64,000 nt of DNA, from contig CAVTOD010000005.1 of NCBI GenBank assembly GCA_963736305.1, positions 1,145,609 to 1,209,608 on the forward strand, read 5' to 3'. The notes beneath the pieces are model-generated. The model had not been told where the DNA came from and did no database searches. It saw nothing but the letters and a program-made list of their open reading frames with translations. Below, one piece after another: positions 8,124 to 16,700 of the stretch; the first letter of the stretch is position 1, and every line of letters starts with the position of its first letter. The translations under genes were made by a program, and so were the position numbers. Source of the stretch: DASUPK01 sp963736305. Its GTDB lineage: Bacteria > Actinomycetota > Thermoleophilia > Solirubrobacterales > 70-9.

Positions 8124-9137
8124 ATGGCGTCCACGCGTGACAAGACCGCTGCTCCGGCCGCAGCCGGGACCGCGGCCGCAGCGGCCGCCGGATTCGGGAT
8201 CAAGAAGCTGCGCGACTCCGACGGCGAGGCGGCCGGCTCGAGCGCCTACCGCCTCCTCGAGGGCGAGCCGGTCGGTCCGGGGATCAAGCGCGTGATCGCC
8301 GCCCAGGTGGACGACGCGATCACACAGCTGCGCGGCGAGGCGGGGACCGAGCCGGCGGATGCGATCCACGAGGCGCGCAAGGACATGAAGAAGGTCCGCT
8401 CCGCTCTCCGGCTGGTCCGCGACGCCCTCGGCGACGACGTCTGGCGCCGGGAGAACGACCACTACCGCGAGGCCGCCAGGCAGCTGAGCAGCCACCGCGA
8501 TGCCGAGATCCTGGTCGAAGCCCTGGACGAGCTCGGCGAGCGCTTCGGCCCGACCGCCCGGGACCGGTTCGGCGCGCTGCGCGGCCAGCTCGACGAGGAG
8601 AACCGGGCGGCACAGGACAACGGCATGCTCGAGCGCACCATGGCGGGAGCGGCGGCAGAGCTGGCCGCGGGACGGTCTCGGATCGACGGGCTGTCCCTCG
8701 AGGGCGACGATTGGGAGCTGCTCGCTCCCGGCCTCCACCGCACCTACCGGCGGGGACGCAAGCGCCTGCGCGCGGTCGAGGAGGAGGCCAGCGTCAGCAA
8801 CCTGCACGAGCTGCGGAAGCGGGTCAAGGACCTCTGGTATCAGCTGCGCCTGATCCGCGAGGCCGACCGGCCGATGATCGGGGCGCTCGCCGACCACGCA
8901 CACGATCTCTCCGACCATCTCGGCGACGACCACGACCTGGCCCTGCTCCGCGAGCAGGTAAAGCGGCGCCGCGACGCGTTCGCGAGCCCGGCCGACCAGC
9001 GGCACCTGCTCCAGGAGATCGACCAGCGGCGCGGCGAGCTGCAGTTCGCCGCCATCTCACTGGGGGAGCGGATCTACGCCGAGAAGCCGAAGAAGTTCAG
9101 GAGTCGACTCGCGAAGCGCTACCGGCGATCACGTTGA
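8124..9137 (+). CDS. CHAD-domain protein
   Basis: 337 residues. The N-terminal 60 residues are alanine-rich and poorly conserved. From about residue 60 there are two CHAD-type helical repeats with the conserved histidine/arginine helices AIHEARKDMKKVRSALRLVR and NLHELRKRVKDLWYQLRLIR, plus LSSHRDAEILVEALDEL and LSDHLGDDHDLALLREQ. CHAD domains bind polyphosphate through these basic faces. It lies 78 bp after the CYTH gene on the same strand, and a PPK2 gene is 2.5 kb away, which fits polyphosphate metabolism. Its 3' end overlaps the convergent VWA gene by 41 bp. Confidence 0.88.
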   Translation: MASTRDKTAAPAAAGTAAAAAAGFGIKKLRDSDGEAAGSSAYRLLEGEPVGPGIKRVIAAQVDDAITQLRGEAGTEPADAIHEARKDMKKVRSALRLVRDALGDDVWRRENDHYREAARQLSSHRDAEILVEALDELGERFGPTARDRFGALRGQLDEENRAAQDNGMLERTMAGAAAELAAGRSRIDGLSLEGDDWELLAPGLHRTYRRGRKRLRAVEEEASVSNLHELRKRVKDLWYQLRLIREADRPMIGALADHAHDLSDHLGDDHDLALLREQVKRRRDAFASPADQRHLLQEIDQRRGELQFAAISLGERIYAEKPKKFRSRLAKRYRRSR

Positions 9138-10452
9138 CGAAGTTCTCGAGGTGCTTTGTGGTCCAGCACTCGAAGGCGCCGTCGCAGTAGGGCTCGTAGG
9201 CCGCCATCACCGAGTCTCCGTAGTTCCAGTAGAGCTTCGGCTCTGGATTGAGCCAGAAGGTGCGTCCGGCGTGCTCGGCGATCGCGCCGAAGGTGGCGGC
9301 ATGCGGCTCCCGGCCGTTGGTGCGTGCGTCGCCCAGGACGATCACGGTCGACCGGGGCCCCAGGTCTTCGGCGATCTCCTCGCCGAACTCGAGCCACACC
9401 CGGCCGTAGTCGGTGTAGCCCGAGACGTCGGCGACCCCGCCCTCTGATGAGACCCGCTCCGAGATCTTCCGGAAGTCCCGCTCGTGCTCGAAGATGTCGG
9501 TCACCTCGCTGATCCGCTCGATGAAGACGAAGCTGCGGAGCTTGCGGAACGAGTCGTGCAGCGCGTGCAGCACCGAGAGGAAGAACACGCTCGCGCTGCT
9601 CACCGACGTCGAGACGTCGCAGAGCACGTAGATCTCCGGGCGCCGGGGGCGTTTTGGCCGGTAGCGGAGGTTCAACGGGACGCCGCCGGTCTCGAGCGAG
9701 GCCCTCATCGTGCGGCGAACGTCGACGTGACGCCCGCGGGCGCGCCCGCGCTGCTCGTGGCCGAGCGTCGCGATTCGCCTCTTCAGCTGGGCGACCGCAC
9801 GGTGGACGGCGGTCAGGTCCTGGGCGGGGCTGCTGGGCAGCGTCCGGTCGAGCTCCGCGAGCGGCCTGGAGGGCGGCAGCTTGCCGGTCCGCTCGATGGT
9901 CGCCCGCTCCAGCTCGCGGCGCAGGTAGCGCTCGAACTGGCGGATGTTGTCGGGGTCGAGCGCAGGCTGATCGTCGTCGTTTCGCCGGCCCCCCGCCTGG
10001 AGGTCGAGCGCCCTGCGAATTCGCTGGACGTCCACCCCGATCACCCCGGAGCGCTCGCCCTGCCGGCCGAACGCCGTCATCGCGAGGCGCGCCAGGTCGC
10101 GCATCTCGCCGTCGTTGCCCTCGAAGATCGCGCGGCGGATCGCCTCGCGCAGCTCATCGAGGTCGATCCGGTCGCCGGAGCCCTCGAAGCGCTCGTCCTC
10201 GATTCCCCGGTCGAGCGCCTCGGTCTCCGCGGCTCGGAAGAAGTGGCGGTCGAAGAGCAGCTCGAAGATGCGGCGGTCCTCCTGCGACTTGGCGATCGTC
10301 GCCGCGAGGGACTCCCGGAAGTCGCGCTGATCGGTCCAGCTCACCTCGTCGAGCGCGGCGAAGGCGTCGAGGATCTCGGACGTGCCGACGGCGACGCCCT
10401 CCGAGCGGAGATCCTCGAAGAAGGCGAGCAGGCTGCCCGCGGTCGTGCTCAT
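9097..10452 (-). CDS. VWA-domain protein of the CoxE/MoxR-partner type
   Basis: 451 residues. The N-terminal half is helical and charged, typical of CoxE-like proteins. The C-terminal von Willebrand A domain begins around residue 270 with the metal-ion-dependent adhesion motif CDVSTSVSSAS (DxSxS), followed by SGYTDYGRVWLEFGEE (Thr of the site) and VIVLGDART (Asp). Such proteins pair with MoxR AAA+ ATPases as chaperones that insert metals or assemble complexes. The MoxR gene lies just upstream, with 3 bp between its stop and this ATG. No carbon monoxide dehydrogenase or other client is visible nearby. The end overlaps the CHAD gene. Confidence 0.83.
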   Translation of the reverse strand: MSTTAGSLLAFFEDLRSEGVAVGTSEILDAFAALDEVSWTDQRDFRESLAATIAKSQEDRRIFELLFDRHFFRAAETEALDRGIEDERFEGSGDRIDLDELREAIRRAIFEGNDGEMRDLARLAMTAFGRQGERSGVIGVDVQRIRRALDLQAGGRRNDDDQPALDPDNIRQFERYLRRELERATIERTGKLPPSRPLAELDRTLPSSPAQDLTAVHRAVAQLKRRIATLGHEQRGRARGRHVDVRRTMRASLETGGVPLNLRYRPKRPRRPEIYVLCDVSTSVSSASVFFLSVLHALHDSFRKLRSFVFIERISEVTDIFEHERDFRKISERVSSEGGVADVSGYTDYGRVWLEFGEEIAEDLGPRSTVIVLGDARTNGREPHAATFGAIAEHAGRTFWLNPEPKLYWNYGDSVMAAYEPYCDGAFECWTTKHLENFVNVIAGSASRVDS

Positions 10453-10455
10453 CGG

Positions 10456-11397
10456 CTAGCTCCCGGACGAGGTCGGCGGGGTGAGGCCGCCGGTCACACC
10501 GTCGCCCTCGAGCTTCACCGAGACGCGCTCGGCGACCAGATCGATGTCGGAGCGGTGCTTCACGAGGATGCTCATGGACTGCTCGAAGGTCTCGCGGTCG
10601 ATGTCGTCGGAGCCGATCAGCAGCAGGGTCCGTGCCCAGTCGATCGACTCCGCGATCGAGGGGGGCTTCTTCAGGTCCAGCGCGCGGACCATGTGGACGA
10701 TCTCGACCAGGCGCCGCGCCAGGCTCTCGTCGAGCTCGGGCGCATGCAGCCTGACGATCTCGAGCTCCCGGTCGACCGAGGGGTAGTCGAGCCAGAGGTA
10801 GAGGCAGCGGCGCTTCAGCGCCTCCGTCAGCTCGCGGGAGTTGTTCGAGGTGAGGACCACGATCGGCCGGGTGGTCGCCTCGATCACTCCGAGCTCGGGG
10901 ATCGAGATCTGGAAGTCGGAGAGGACCTCGAGGAGCATCGCCTCGAACTCCTGGTCGGTCTTGTCGATCTCGTCGATCAGCAGGACCACCGCGTCTTCGG
11001 CGCTGATCGCCTCGAGCAGGGGGCGGGTGAAGAGAAAGTCCTCGCTGAAGATGTCGCCGCGAGTGCGCGCCCACGAACCCTCGCCGGCCGCCTCGGCCTC
11101 GCCCGAGCTTTCGGCCTGGATCCGCAGCAGCTGCTTGCGGTAGTTCCACTCGTAAAGAGCCTTGGCCTCGTCCAGCCCCTCGTAGCACTGCAGCCTGATC
11201 AGCCTGCGGCCGGTGGAGCGGGAGAGCGCCTTGGCGAGCTCCGTCTTGCCGACGCCGGCGGGACCCTCGACCAGCACCGGCTTGCCGAGCCGCTGGGCGA
11301 GAAACGAGACAAGCGCCGCGGATTCGTCGGCCAGGTACCCGACCTCGCCAAGTCCTTCGCGTACCTCGGCGACCGACTGGGGCTCGGAGTCCGGCAT
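10456..11397 (-). CDS. MoxR-family AAA+ ATPase
   Basis: 313-residue AAA+ protein with Walker A EGPAGVGKTELAKAL, Walker B AVVLLIDEIDKTDQEFE, sensor-1 VLTSNNSRELTEALKRRC and a C-terminal lid. MoxR ATPases work with VWA proteins, and the next gene is one. ATG 11397 (MPDSEPQS) is supported by TATCAT exactly 7 nt upstream (11405-11410), a leaderless promoter hexamer; the frame open further upstream is the antisense of the divergent gene. The insertion after Walker A with SSGEAEAAGEGSWARTRGDI is longer than in many MoxRs. The client is unknown; polyphosphate-related neighbours surround the pair. Confidence 0.87.
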   Translation of the reverse strand: MPDSEPQSVAEVREGLGEVGYLADESAALVSFLAQRLGKPVLVEGPAGVGKTELAKALSRSTGRRLIRLQCYEGLDEAKALYEWNYRKQLLRIQAESSGEAEAAGEGSWARTRGDIFSEDFLFTRPLLEAISAEDAVVLLIDEIDKTDQEFEAMLLEVLSDFQISIPELGVIEATTRPIVVLTSNNSRELTEALKRRCLYLWLDYPSVDRELEIVRLHAPELDESLARRLVEIVHMVRALDLKKPPSIAESIDWARTLLLIGSDDIDRETFEQSMSILVKHRSDIDLVAERVSVKLEGDGVTGGLTPPTSSGS

Positions 11398-11404
11398 CTG
11401 GGGG

Positions 11405-11414
11405 ATGATAGATA
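11405..11414. promoter_or_regulatory. Bidirectional leaderless promoter (-10 hexamers)
   Basis: The whole MoxR / small-membrane-gene divergent spacer is 24 bp. On the minus strand TATCAT (11410-11405) lies 7 nt before ATG 11397. On the plus strand TAGATA (11409-11414) lies 7 nt before ATG 11422. The hexamers overlap by two bases. There is no room for ribosome sites, so both mRNAs would begin at or next to their start codons. The plus-strand hexamer lacks the conserved final T and is the weaker call. Confidence 0.5.
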
Positions 11415-11421
11415 GCCCGCC

Positions 11422-11619
11422 ATGCTCGCCATCGCCCTGCCCGACTCGCTCGGCCCCTACGCCGTCTTGCTCGCCATCGGATTCCTGGTGGGCTGGTATG
11501 GCTCGGGCGCGAAGAGCAATTGGATCATCGCCTTCGGCATCGTGGTGATCCTGGCCGCGATCGGCCTGCTGCAGCTCGCGATCGCCACGCACAACGGACG
11601 GGCTCCGACGGGTTTCTAG
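11422..11619 (+). CDS. Small two-helix membrane protein, unknown function
   Basis: 65 residues with two hydrophobic helices, YAVLLAIGFLVGWYG (about 13-27) and WIIAFGIVVILAAIGLLQLA (about 34-53), joined by the short polar loop SGAKSN, and a short polar tail. The stop TAG shares its last base with the GTG start of PPK2 (TAGTG), so the two are almost surely translated together. It could be a membrane anchor or partner for the kinase, but that is only inference. The promoter overlaps that of the divergent MoxR gene. Confidence 0.65.
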   Translation: MLAIALPDSLGPYAVLLAIGFLVGWYGSGAKSNWIIAFGIVVILAAIGLLQLAIATHNGRAPTGF

Positions 11620-12389
11620 TGGGCGCGCTCGACGACCTCGATCTGACGCAGAAGCTCTCGCGCGAGGAGGAGGCGGACCGGCTCGAGAGCGCCTGGGCGC
11701 GCCTCTCACAGCTCCGTCTCACGCTCGGTGGCCTGATCGGCAAGGGCGGAATCGGTCCACCGGTCTGCGTGATCTTCGAGGGCGAGGATGCCTCGGGTAA
11801 GGGTGGCGCGATCAAGCGACTGGTGACGCCGCTCGACCCCCGCCATGTCCGGGTGGTCCAGTTCGCCACGCCGACCCACGACGAGAAGCGCCACCACTTC
11901 CTCTGGCGCTTCTGGCCCTCGCTGCCGGGCTGGGGAGGAATGGCGATCCTCGATCGCTCCTGGTACGGCCGGGTGCTGGTGGAGAGGGTGGAGGGCTTCG
12001 CCACACGCGAGCAGTGGCTGCGCGCCTACGACGAGATCAACGGCTTCGAGCGGACGCTCGCCGACGAGGGAACGATCCTGATCAAGTTCTGGATGCACAT
12101 CTCAGGCGATGAGCAACTCCATCGCTTCAAGCGCCGTGAGAAGGACCCGCTGAAGGCCTGGAAGCTCACCGACGAGGACTGGCGAAATCGCGAGAAGCGC
12201 TCCGAGTACAAGCAGGCGGTGGAGGACATGGTCGCCCGGACTAGCATCGAGCCTCACGCGACCTGGCACCTGATCCCGGCGGAGTCGAAGCGCTACGCGC
12301 GGGTCGCGGTGATCGAGACGGTGATCGATGAGATCGAGGCCGGCATGCGCCGCCACGGCCTGGAGCCGCCCGCGCCGATCGCAAACTGA
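11619..12389 (+). CDS. ppk2: Polyphosphate kinase 2 (PPK2)
   Basis: 256-residue single-domain PPK2, which moves phosphate between polyphosphate and nucleotides. Walker A is FEGEDASGKGGAIKR, followed by HDEKRHHFLWRFWPSLPGWG, Walker B AILDRSWYGRVLVERVEG and the lid KRREKDPLKAWKLTDEDW. The preceding small membrane gene overlaps the GTG start by one base. The class (nucleoside mono- or diphosphate as substrate) cannot be decided by eye. With the nearby CYTH and CHAD genes it forms a polyphosphate neighbourhood around the MoxR/VWA pair. Confidence 0.92.
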   Translation: MGALDDLDLTQKLSREEEADRLESAWARLSQLRLTLGGLIGKGGIGPPVCVIFEGEDASGKGGAIKRLVTPLDPRHVRVVQFATPTHDEKRHHFLWRFWPSLPGWGGMAILDRSWYGRVLVERVEGFATREQWLRAYDEINGFERTLADEGTILIKFWMHISGDEQLHRFKRREKDPLKAWKLTDEDWRNREKRSEYKQAVEDMVARTSIEPHATWHLIPAESKRYARVAVIETVIDEIEAGMRRHGLEPPAPIAN

Positions 12390-12413
12390 CGCTCCCTCCC
12401 GCGGAAGCAGCGT

Positions 12414-12914
12414 CTAGTCCGGTGCCTGCGGGCGCTTCGCCCGCTCCCTCGGTCTCATCCTCAATCCGGCCGCGACGATGATCAGGGCGCCCGCCAGGGC
12501 GACGAAGATCGCGTAGTGCAGATCGTAGGGCTCGTCCCGGCCGCCGAGGGTGAACGGCGGGCGGTCGAGCATCCGGTAGACGACGATCGCCGCGGCCCAG
12601 ACTCCCGCGGCCACGAAGAGGGCCCACTCACGCAGCGGGCGGGGCGGCACGTAGCCTCCGCCGCCCTGGAGCGCGAGGAACGTGGTCGCCGCCGCGATCA
12701 GCAGGAGCGCGCCCTCGGCCCAGCTGAACCCGCCGATCCCGGTGAGGACGAGGTCGTTGGAGATGGGGGACTGGTACCACGGGAGCAGCAGGCTCCCGAC
12801 CATCACCGCAGCCCCGATCACCGCAATCCGCTCGTTTCCCCCCAGGCCACGAAGGTCGCGGAGCAGGTTGCGCGGCAGGGACCGCCAGCCCCTAGTCGAG
12901 CGGCTCGCGGCCAC
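12414..12914 (-). CDS. Four-helix membrane protein, unknown function
   Basis: 166 residues with about four transmembrane helices: IAVIGAAVMVGSLLLPWYQS, AEGALLLIAAATTFLALQG, WALFVAAGVWAAAIVVYRM and YAIFVALAGALIIVAAGLRM. The short basic C-terminal tail RPRERAKRPQ should be cytoplasmic. The pattern with LLLPWY in the first helix is common in uncharacterised actinobacterial membrane proteins. The GTG start at 12914 overlaps the end of the DUF2203 gene by 23 bp, which implies co-transcription with DUF2203 and the EVE gene. No enzyme motif is visible. Confidence 0.65.
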   Translation of the reverse strand: MAASRSTRGWRSLPRNLLRDLRGLGGNERIAVIGAAVMVGSLLLPWYQSPISNDLVLTGIGGFSWAEGALLLIAAATTFLALQGGGGYVPPRPLREWALFVAAGVWAAAIVVYRMLDRPPFTLGGRDEPYDLHYAIFVALAGALIIVAAGLRMRPRERAKRPQAPD

Positions 12915-13293
12915 CGTAGCCAGCGTCCATGTCGTGCCAGAAGGAGACGTCCTCCTCGCCGAACTCCCAGCACAGGTAGACCTCGCGGCCTTCGATCACG
13001 GCGGGGAAGTCGACAAGGCCTTGGTCGATGTCGCGAAGCACGATCCCGGACTCCTCGATCGTCCCGAGAATCCGCCTGACCTCCAGGAACGCGACGCCGA
13101 CCTGTTTGCCTTCCTCGCCGCCGCCGTTGCTCGGCGCCGCCTCGCCGAGCGCCTCGTGGGCCTCGGTGTCGGTGAGCTCGTCCTTCGCCTCGCGGAGCTG
13201 GCTGAGCATCGCGGTGAGCTGGGGCAGCAATGCGTTCGCCTCCGCCCGCGTGAAGTGGCGCTCGTAGACGAGCCCGGTGTCCTCGTCGCTCAC
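12892..13293 (-). CDS. DUF2203 family protein
   Basis: 133 residues from GTG 13293, which overlaps the stop of the upstream EVE gene as GTGA. Family hallmarks are YERHFTRAEANALLPQLTAM at the start, the central helix pair, then GIVLRDIDQGLVDFPAVIEG and YLCWEFGEEDVSFWHDMDAG at the end. DUF2203 proteins are small, widespread and uncharacterised. A glycine/asparagine insert (APSNGGGEEGKQ) lies between the helices. Membership is clear; no function can be given. Confidence 0.85.
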   Translation of the reverse strand: MSDEDTGLVYERHFTRAEANALLPQLTAMLSQLREAKDELTDTEAHEALGEAAPSNGGGEEGKQVGVAFLEVRRILGTIEESGIVLRDIDQGLVDFPAVIEGREVYLCWEFGEEDVSFWHDMDAGYGGREPLD

Positions 13294-13757
13294 GCGCTCG
13301 CGGTCGTAGATGACAGGCGCTCGCGGAGGAGCGCGGCGTCGGATTCGCCGATCGTCCGTAGCTGGCCCTGGAAGGCAAGATGCCAGTGGTCCGGGGGCCA
13401 CTTGCGAACGTGTTCGAGCTCGGTCGCAAGCTCCTCGGCCGGAACGAACTCCTCCTCGGGGAGGATCAGGACCGGCTCGGCCTCGACACGCCATGGGTAG
13501 GACTCCTGCGTTTTCTTGCTTTTCGGAGGCCAGATCGGGGTGCGGTCCTCGAACATCTCCGACTTCACCCGAGCGAGCCCGCCGAACGCCTGGACACCGG
13601 TCACGTAGAAGAAGACCTCGTCGCCCGGCTCGAACTCCTCCGCCTGGTTGCGGCGCCGCTCCTTGAAGCCGATCACGTCGAACCCGCGCTCGACATTGAT
13701 CCGGAAGTTCTCGAGCGATCCGGTGAGGATCCATGTCTTCGGGCCGTCCGTGGGCAT
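13290..13757 (-). CDS. EVE-domain protein
   Basis: 155-residue single EVE domain (PUA-like barrel). The N-terminus WILTGSLENFRINVERGFD, the middle FEPGDEVFFYVTGVQAFGGL and the later AFQGQLRTIGESDAALLRER fit the YTH/PUA-related fold used to read modified DNA or RNA bases. EVE domains often occur in antiphage systems beside restriction enzymes, but the neighbours here (DUF2203, a membrane protein, a cyclase) give no sign of one. TACAAT lies 4 nt before ATG 13757, too close for a standard leaderless start, so the start may be slightly off. Confidence 0.83.
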   Translation of the reverse strand: MPTDGPKTWILTGSLENFRINVERGFDVIGFKERRRNQAEEFEPGDEVFFYVTGVQAFGGLARVKSEMFEDRTPIWPPKSKKTQESYPWRVEAEPVLILPEEEFVPAEELATELEHVRKWPPDHWHLAFQGQLRTIGESDAALLRERLSSTTASA

Positions 13758-13778
13758 CGCGCGATTGTATGGAGCCGG

Positions 13779-16700
13779 TTAGGCGTTGACGGTATCGCGG
13801 ACGCGCGTCGCGAGGGCCGGGGCGCCCAGCTCCTCGTACTCCGAGGCGGCGTCCTCCAGCAGGCTCGCGGCCCCCTCCGGATCAGCTTCCAGCAGCAGAC
13901 GGCCCTGGACCACCAGGCATCGGGTGGCGTCGAGTGGACGGCCGAGCTCCTGCCAGCGCCCGCGAGCCTCGTCGATCTTCTCGGCGGCGGCCTCGGGATC
14001 CTCGGCGCACGCCGCCGCGGCCTCTGCGGTGGCCGCCTCGCCGACCGGGTAGTGGAGGCGGCCGGCGAGCCTGTCGGCCTCCTCGGCGGCGGCCCGCGCC
14101 TGGTCGCTGCGCCCCGCCAGTGCCAGGATCACCGCGCGAGCGGAGATCGCCTCGACCGACTGCGCGATCAATCCGGCCCGCTCGCAGATGTCGAGAGCCC
14201 GGGTGAGCTCGGTTTCGGCTGCCGAGAGGTCGCCCTTCTCCCGCAACGTGATTGCGAGCCAGAAGAGGGCGTTGAAGGCCACCTCGGACCGCCCCACCTG
14301 CTCGCCCAGCTCGTGGGCGCGGCGGAACGACTTCGCCGCCTCGTCCCACTCACCGGCTCGCCAGCTGAGCACGCCGCGCATCAGGTCCGGGAAGCAGAGC
14401 TTGCCGTAGAGGCCCTCGCGCTCGGCCAGGCGCCCGCTGGCCTCCGCCGCGCGCTCGACCTCGTCCCAGTCCGCCGCGTCGACCGCGAGCTCGCCCAGCG
14501 AGGCGTGCAACTCCACCTGGGAGGGCAGATCGCCGACCTCCTGCGCGATCTCGAGCGCCTCACGGTACGCGGTGGCGGCGCCGTCGTAGTCGGCCTCGGA
14601 GACCTCCAGGTGGTAACCCAGCGTGAGCAGGGCGCGCACCGCCTCGGCGCGGTCGGACTCGCGCGCGAGCGCGACCGAGCGCTCCAGGTTCTCCCGCGCC
14701 TTCTCGGAATCCCCGATTCGGCCGAAGACCCGGCCGAAGATGCCGTGTGCCCGGCTTGCCGCGCGCGCCTCGTCCAGGCGCTCGGCGAGCCGGAGCGCCT
14801 TCTCCGACGCGTAGATCGCGAGCATGTTGTCGCCGGTGTGCATATAGAGCGAGGCGGCTTCCTCGTAGAGCCGGACGAGCTCGATGCAGGGAGGCCCGTC
14901 CTTGAGTAGGTCGATTCCGCGCTGGTAGTTGTCGATGGACGCGCGACGCTCCCCCTTGTGCCAGAGGGCCGCTCCGATCTTGCGGTGGAGGTCGGCCACG
15001 CGGGCGAGGTCCTCCTGGGCGCGGTGGTAGTCCAGGCAGCGCTCCCAGACACCGACCGCGGAGTCGACTCGTCCCATCCGGAGGGCGACGTCGCCCTGCT
15101 TCTCGCCGATCCGGGCGAGCGTGCCCGGCTCGAGCGACTCCGAGATCTCCAGCGCGGCGGTGTAGCGGTCGAAGGCCTCCGCGTTGGAATAGAGGGCGGC
15201 CGCGGCGTCGCCGGCGGCCTCCAGGGATTCAAGCGCCTGGGTCTGCAGCTCGACGAGCGCCTCGCGGTCAAGACCCGACTCGGACCCCAGCGCGGCGGCG
15301 CGCGCGAAATGCTCCGCGATCAGGCCGATCACTCCGTCGCTTCGCTCTCCGGCGCGCTCGCGGATGAACTCCGCGACCTCGACGTGCTTGCGGCAGCGCA
15401 CCGACTTCGGCAGCATCGAATAGGCGACGTCCCGGATCAGGACGTGCTTGAAGGCGTATTCCCGCTCGCCGGCGAGTCGGCTGCCCCGGCTGGGGGCCAG
15501 AAGGTCCTTCTCCTCCAGGGTCGCAAGTGTCCTGCCCAGGTCGAGGCCCTCCTCGACGGCGGTGGGCGCCAGCGCTCCCTCCCAGAAGGTCTGGCCGATC
15601 ACCGATGCGGACTGGAGCAGGCGGCGCTCCAGGCGGTCGAGCGAATCGAGGCGTGCCGCGAGCAGGGACTGCACCGTGCTCGGCAGGGCCTGGGCCTCCG
15701 CCGACTCCTCCTCGAGGAGGCGGTTGACCATCTCCTCGGCGAAGAGCGGGTTGCCCCCTGAGCGCTCGGCGACCTGGGGGACCACGTCGCCCGTTCCGTT
15801 CTCGCTGCTCGGCATGAGCGCCGCGACCAGCTCGCGGGTCTCGGTCTCGGTGAGCGGCTCGAGCGAGATGGTGGTCGCGTTGCGACGCCCGCCTCCCCAG
15901 CCGGGTCGCCGCTCGAGCAGCTCGTCCCGGGTCAGGCAGACCAGCAGCAGCGGGGCGCGGACCCAGCGGGTCAGATGGTCGATCAGGTCGAGCATCCCCT
16001 CATCGGCCCAGTGGATGTCGTCGATCGCGAGAACCAGCGTCCGGCGCCGGGCGATCGCCTCGACGGCGGCGCGAGCCGCCGAGAAGAGCGCCTCGCGCAT
16101 CCGCTGCGGGTCGGGCTCGGCCACGTCAACCCGGGTTGCCCCTGAACTCGGCACCCTCGCATCTACCTCCGGCGGCTCGAGGCCGAGGGGGATGGCGAGC
16201 AGGGCGGCGTTGCGCTCGCCGGCAGCCTCGTCTCCGAGCTCCCTCATAAGCTCGGTCACGCCGGAGCGAAGCTTTTCCCAGGCGGCGTCGGGCGCGTCGG
16301 TGTCGCGGATCTCGAACTCGTCGTTCAGCACCTCGGCGAGCGCCCAGTACGCGATCCCGGCCCCGTAGGGCGGGCATTGGCCCCGCCGGATGATGGGCGG
16401 ATCGTCGGACTCGGAGAGGTTCGTCATCAGCTCGCGAAGCAGCCTCGACTTTCCGACTCCCGCCTGGCCGATGACGGTGACCAGGTGCGGGCGGCCCTCG
16501 CGCTCGACCCGGTCGACGAGTGACATGAGCAGGCCCGCCTCCTCCTCGCGGCCGATCAGCGGTGTTTCCGCGCGGCCCGCGCCACGTCGTGGCTCCGCGA
16601 GGACGCCGGTTGCCTCCCATGCGGGCACCGGCTCCTCCTTGCCCTTCAGCCTCAGTGGCTCGAGGCGCTCGTAGGAGATCGCCTCGCGCGTGACCCGGTA

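Noticed and set aside
9484..11415. Long open frame of 643 codons on the plus strand
   Set aside because: It is antisense to the well-defined VWA and MoxR genes; high GC leaves such frames open. Composition (Leu/Glu/Arg/Asp shadow) and lack of motifs confirm this.
13290..13757. EVE protein as part of an antiphage or restriction island
   Set aside because: No restriction enzyme, methylase, nuclease or integrase lies within several kilobases; neighbours are signalling and housekeeping genes.
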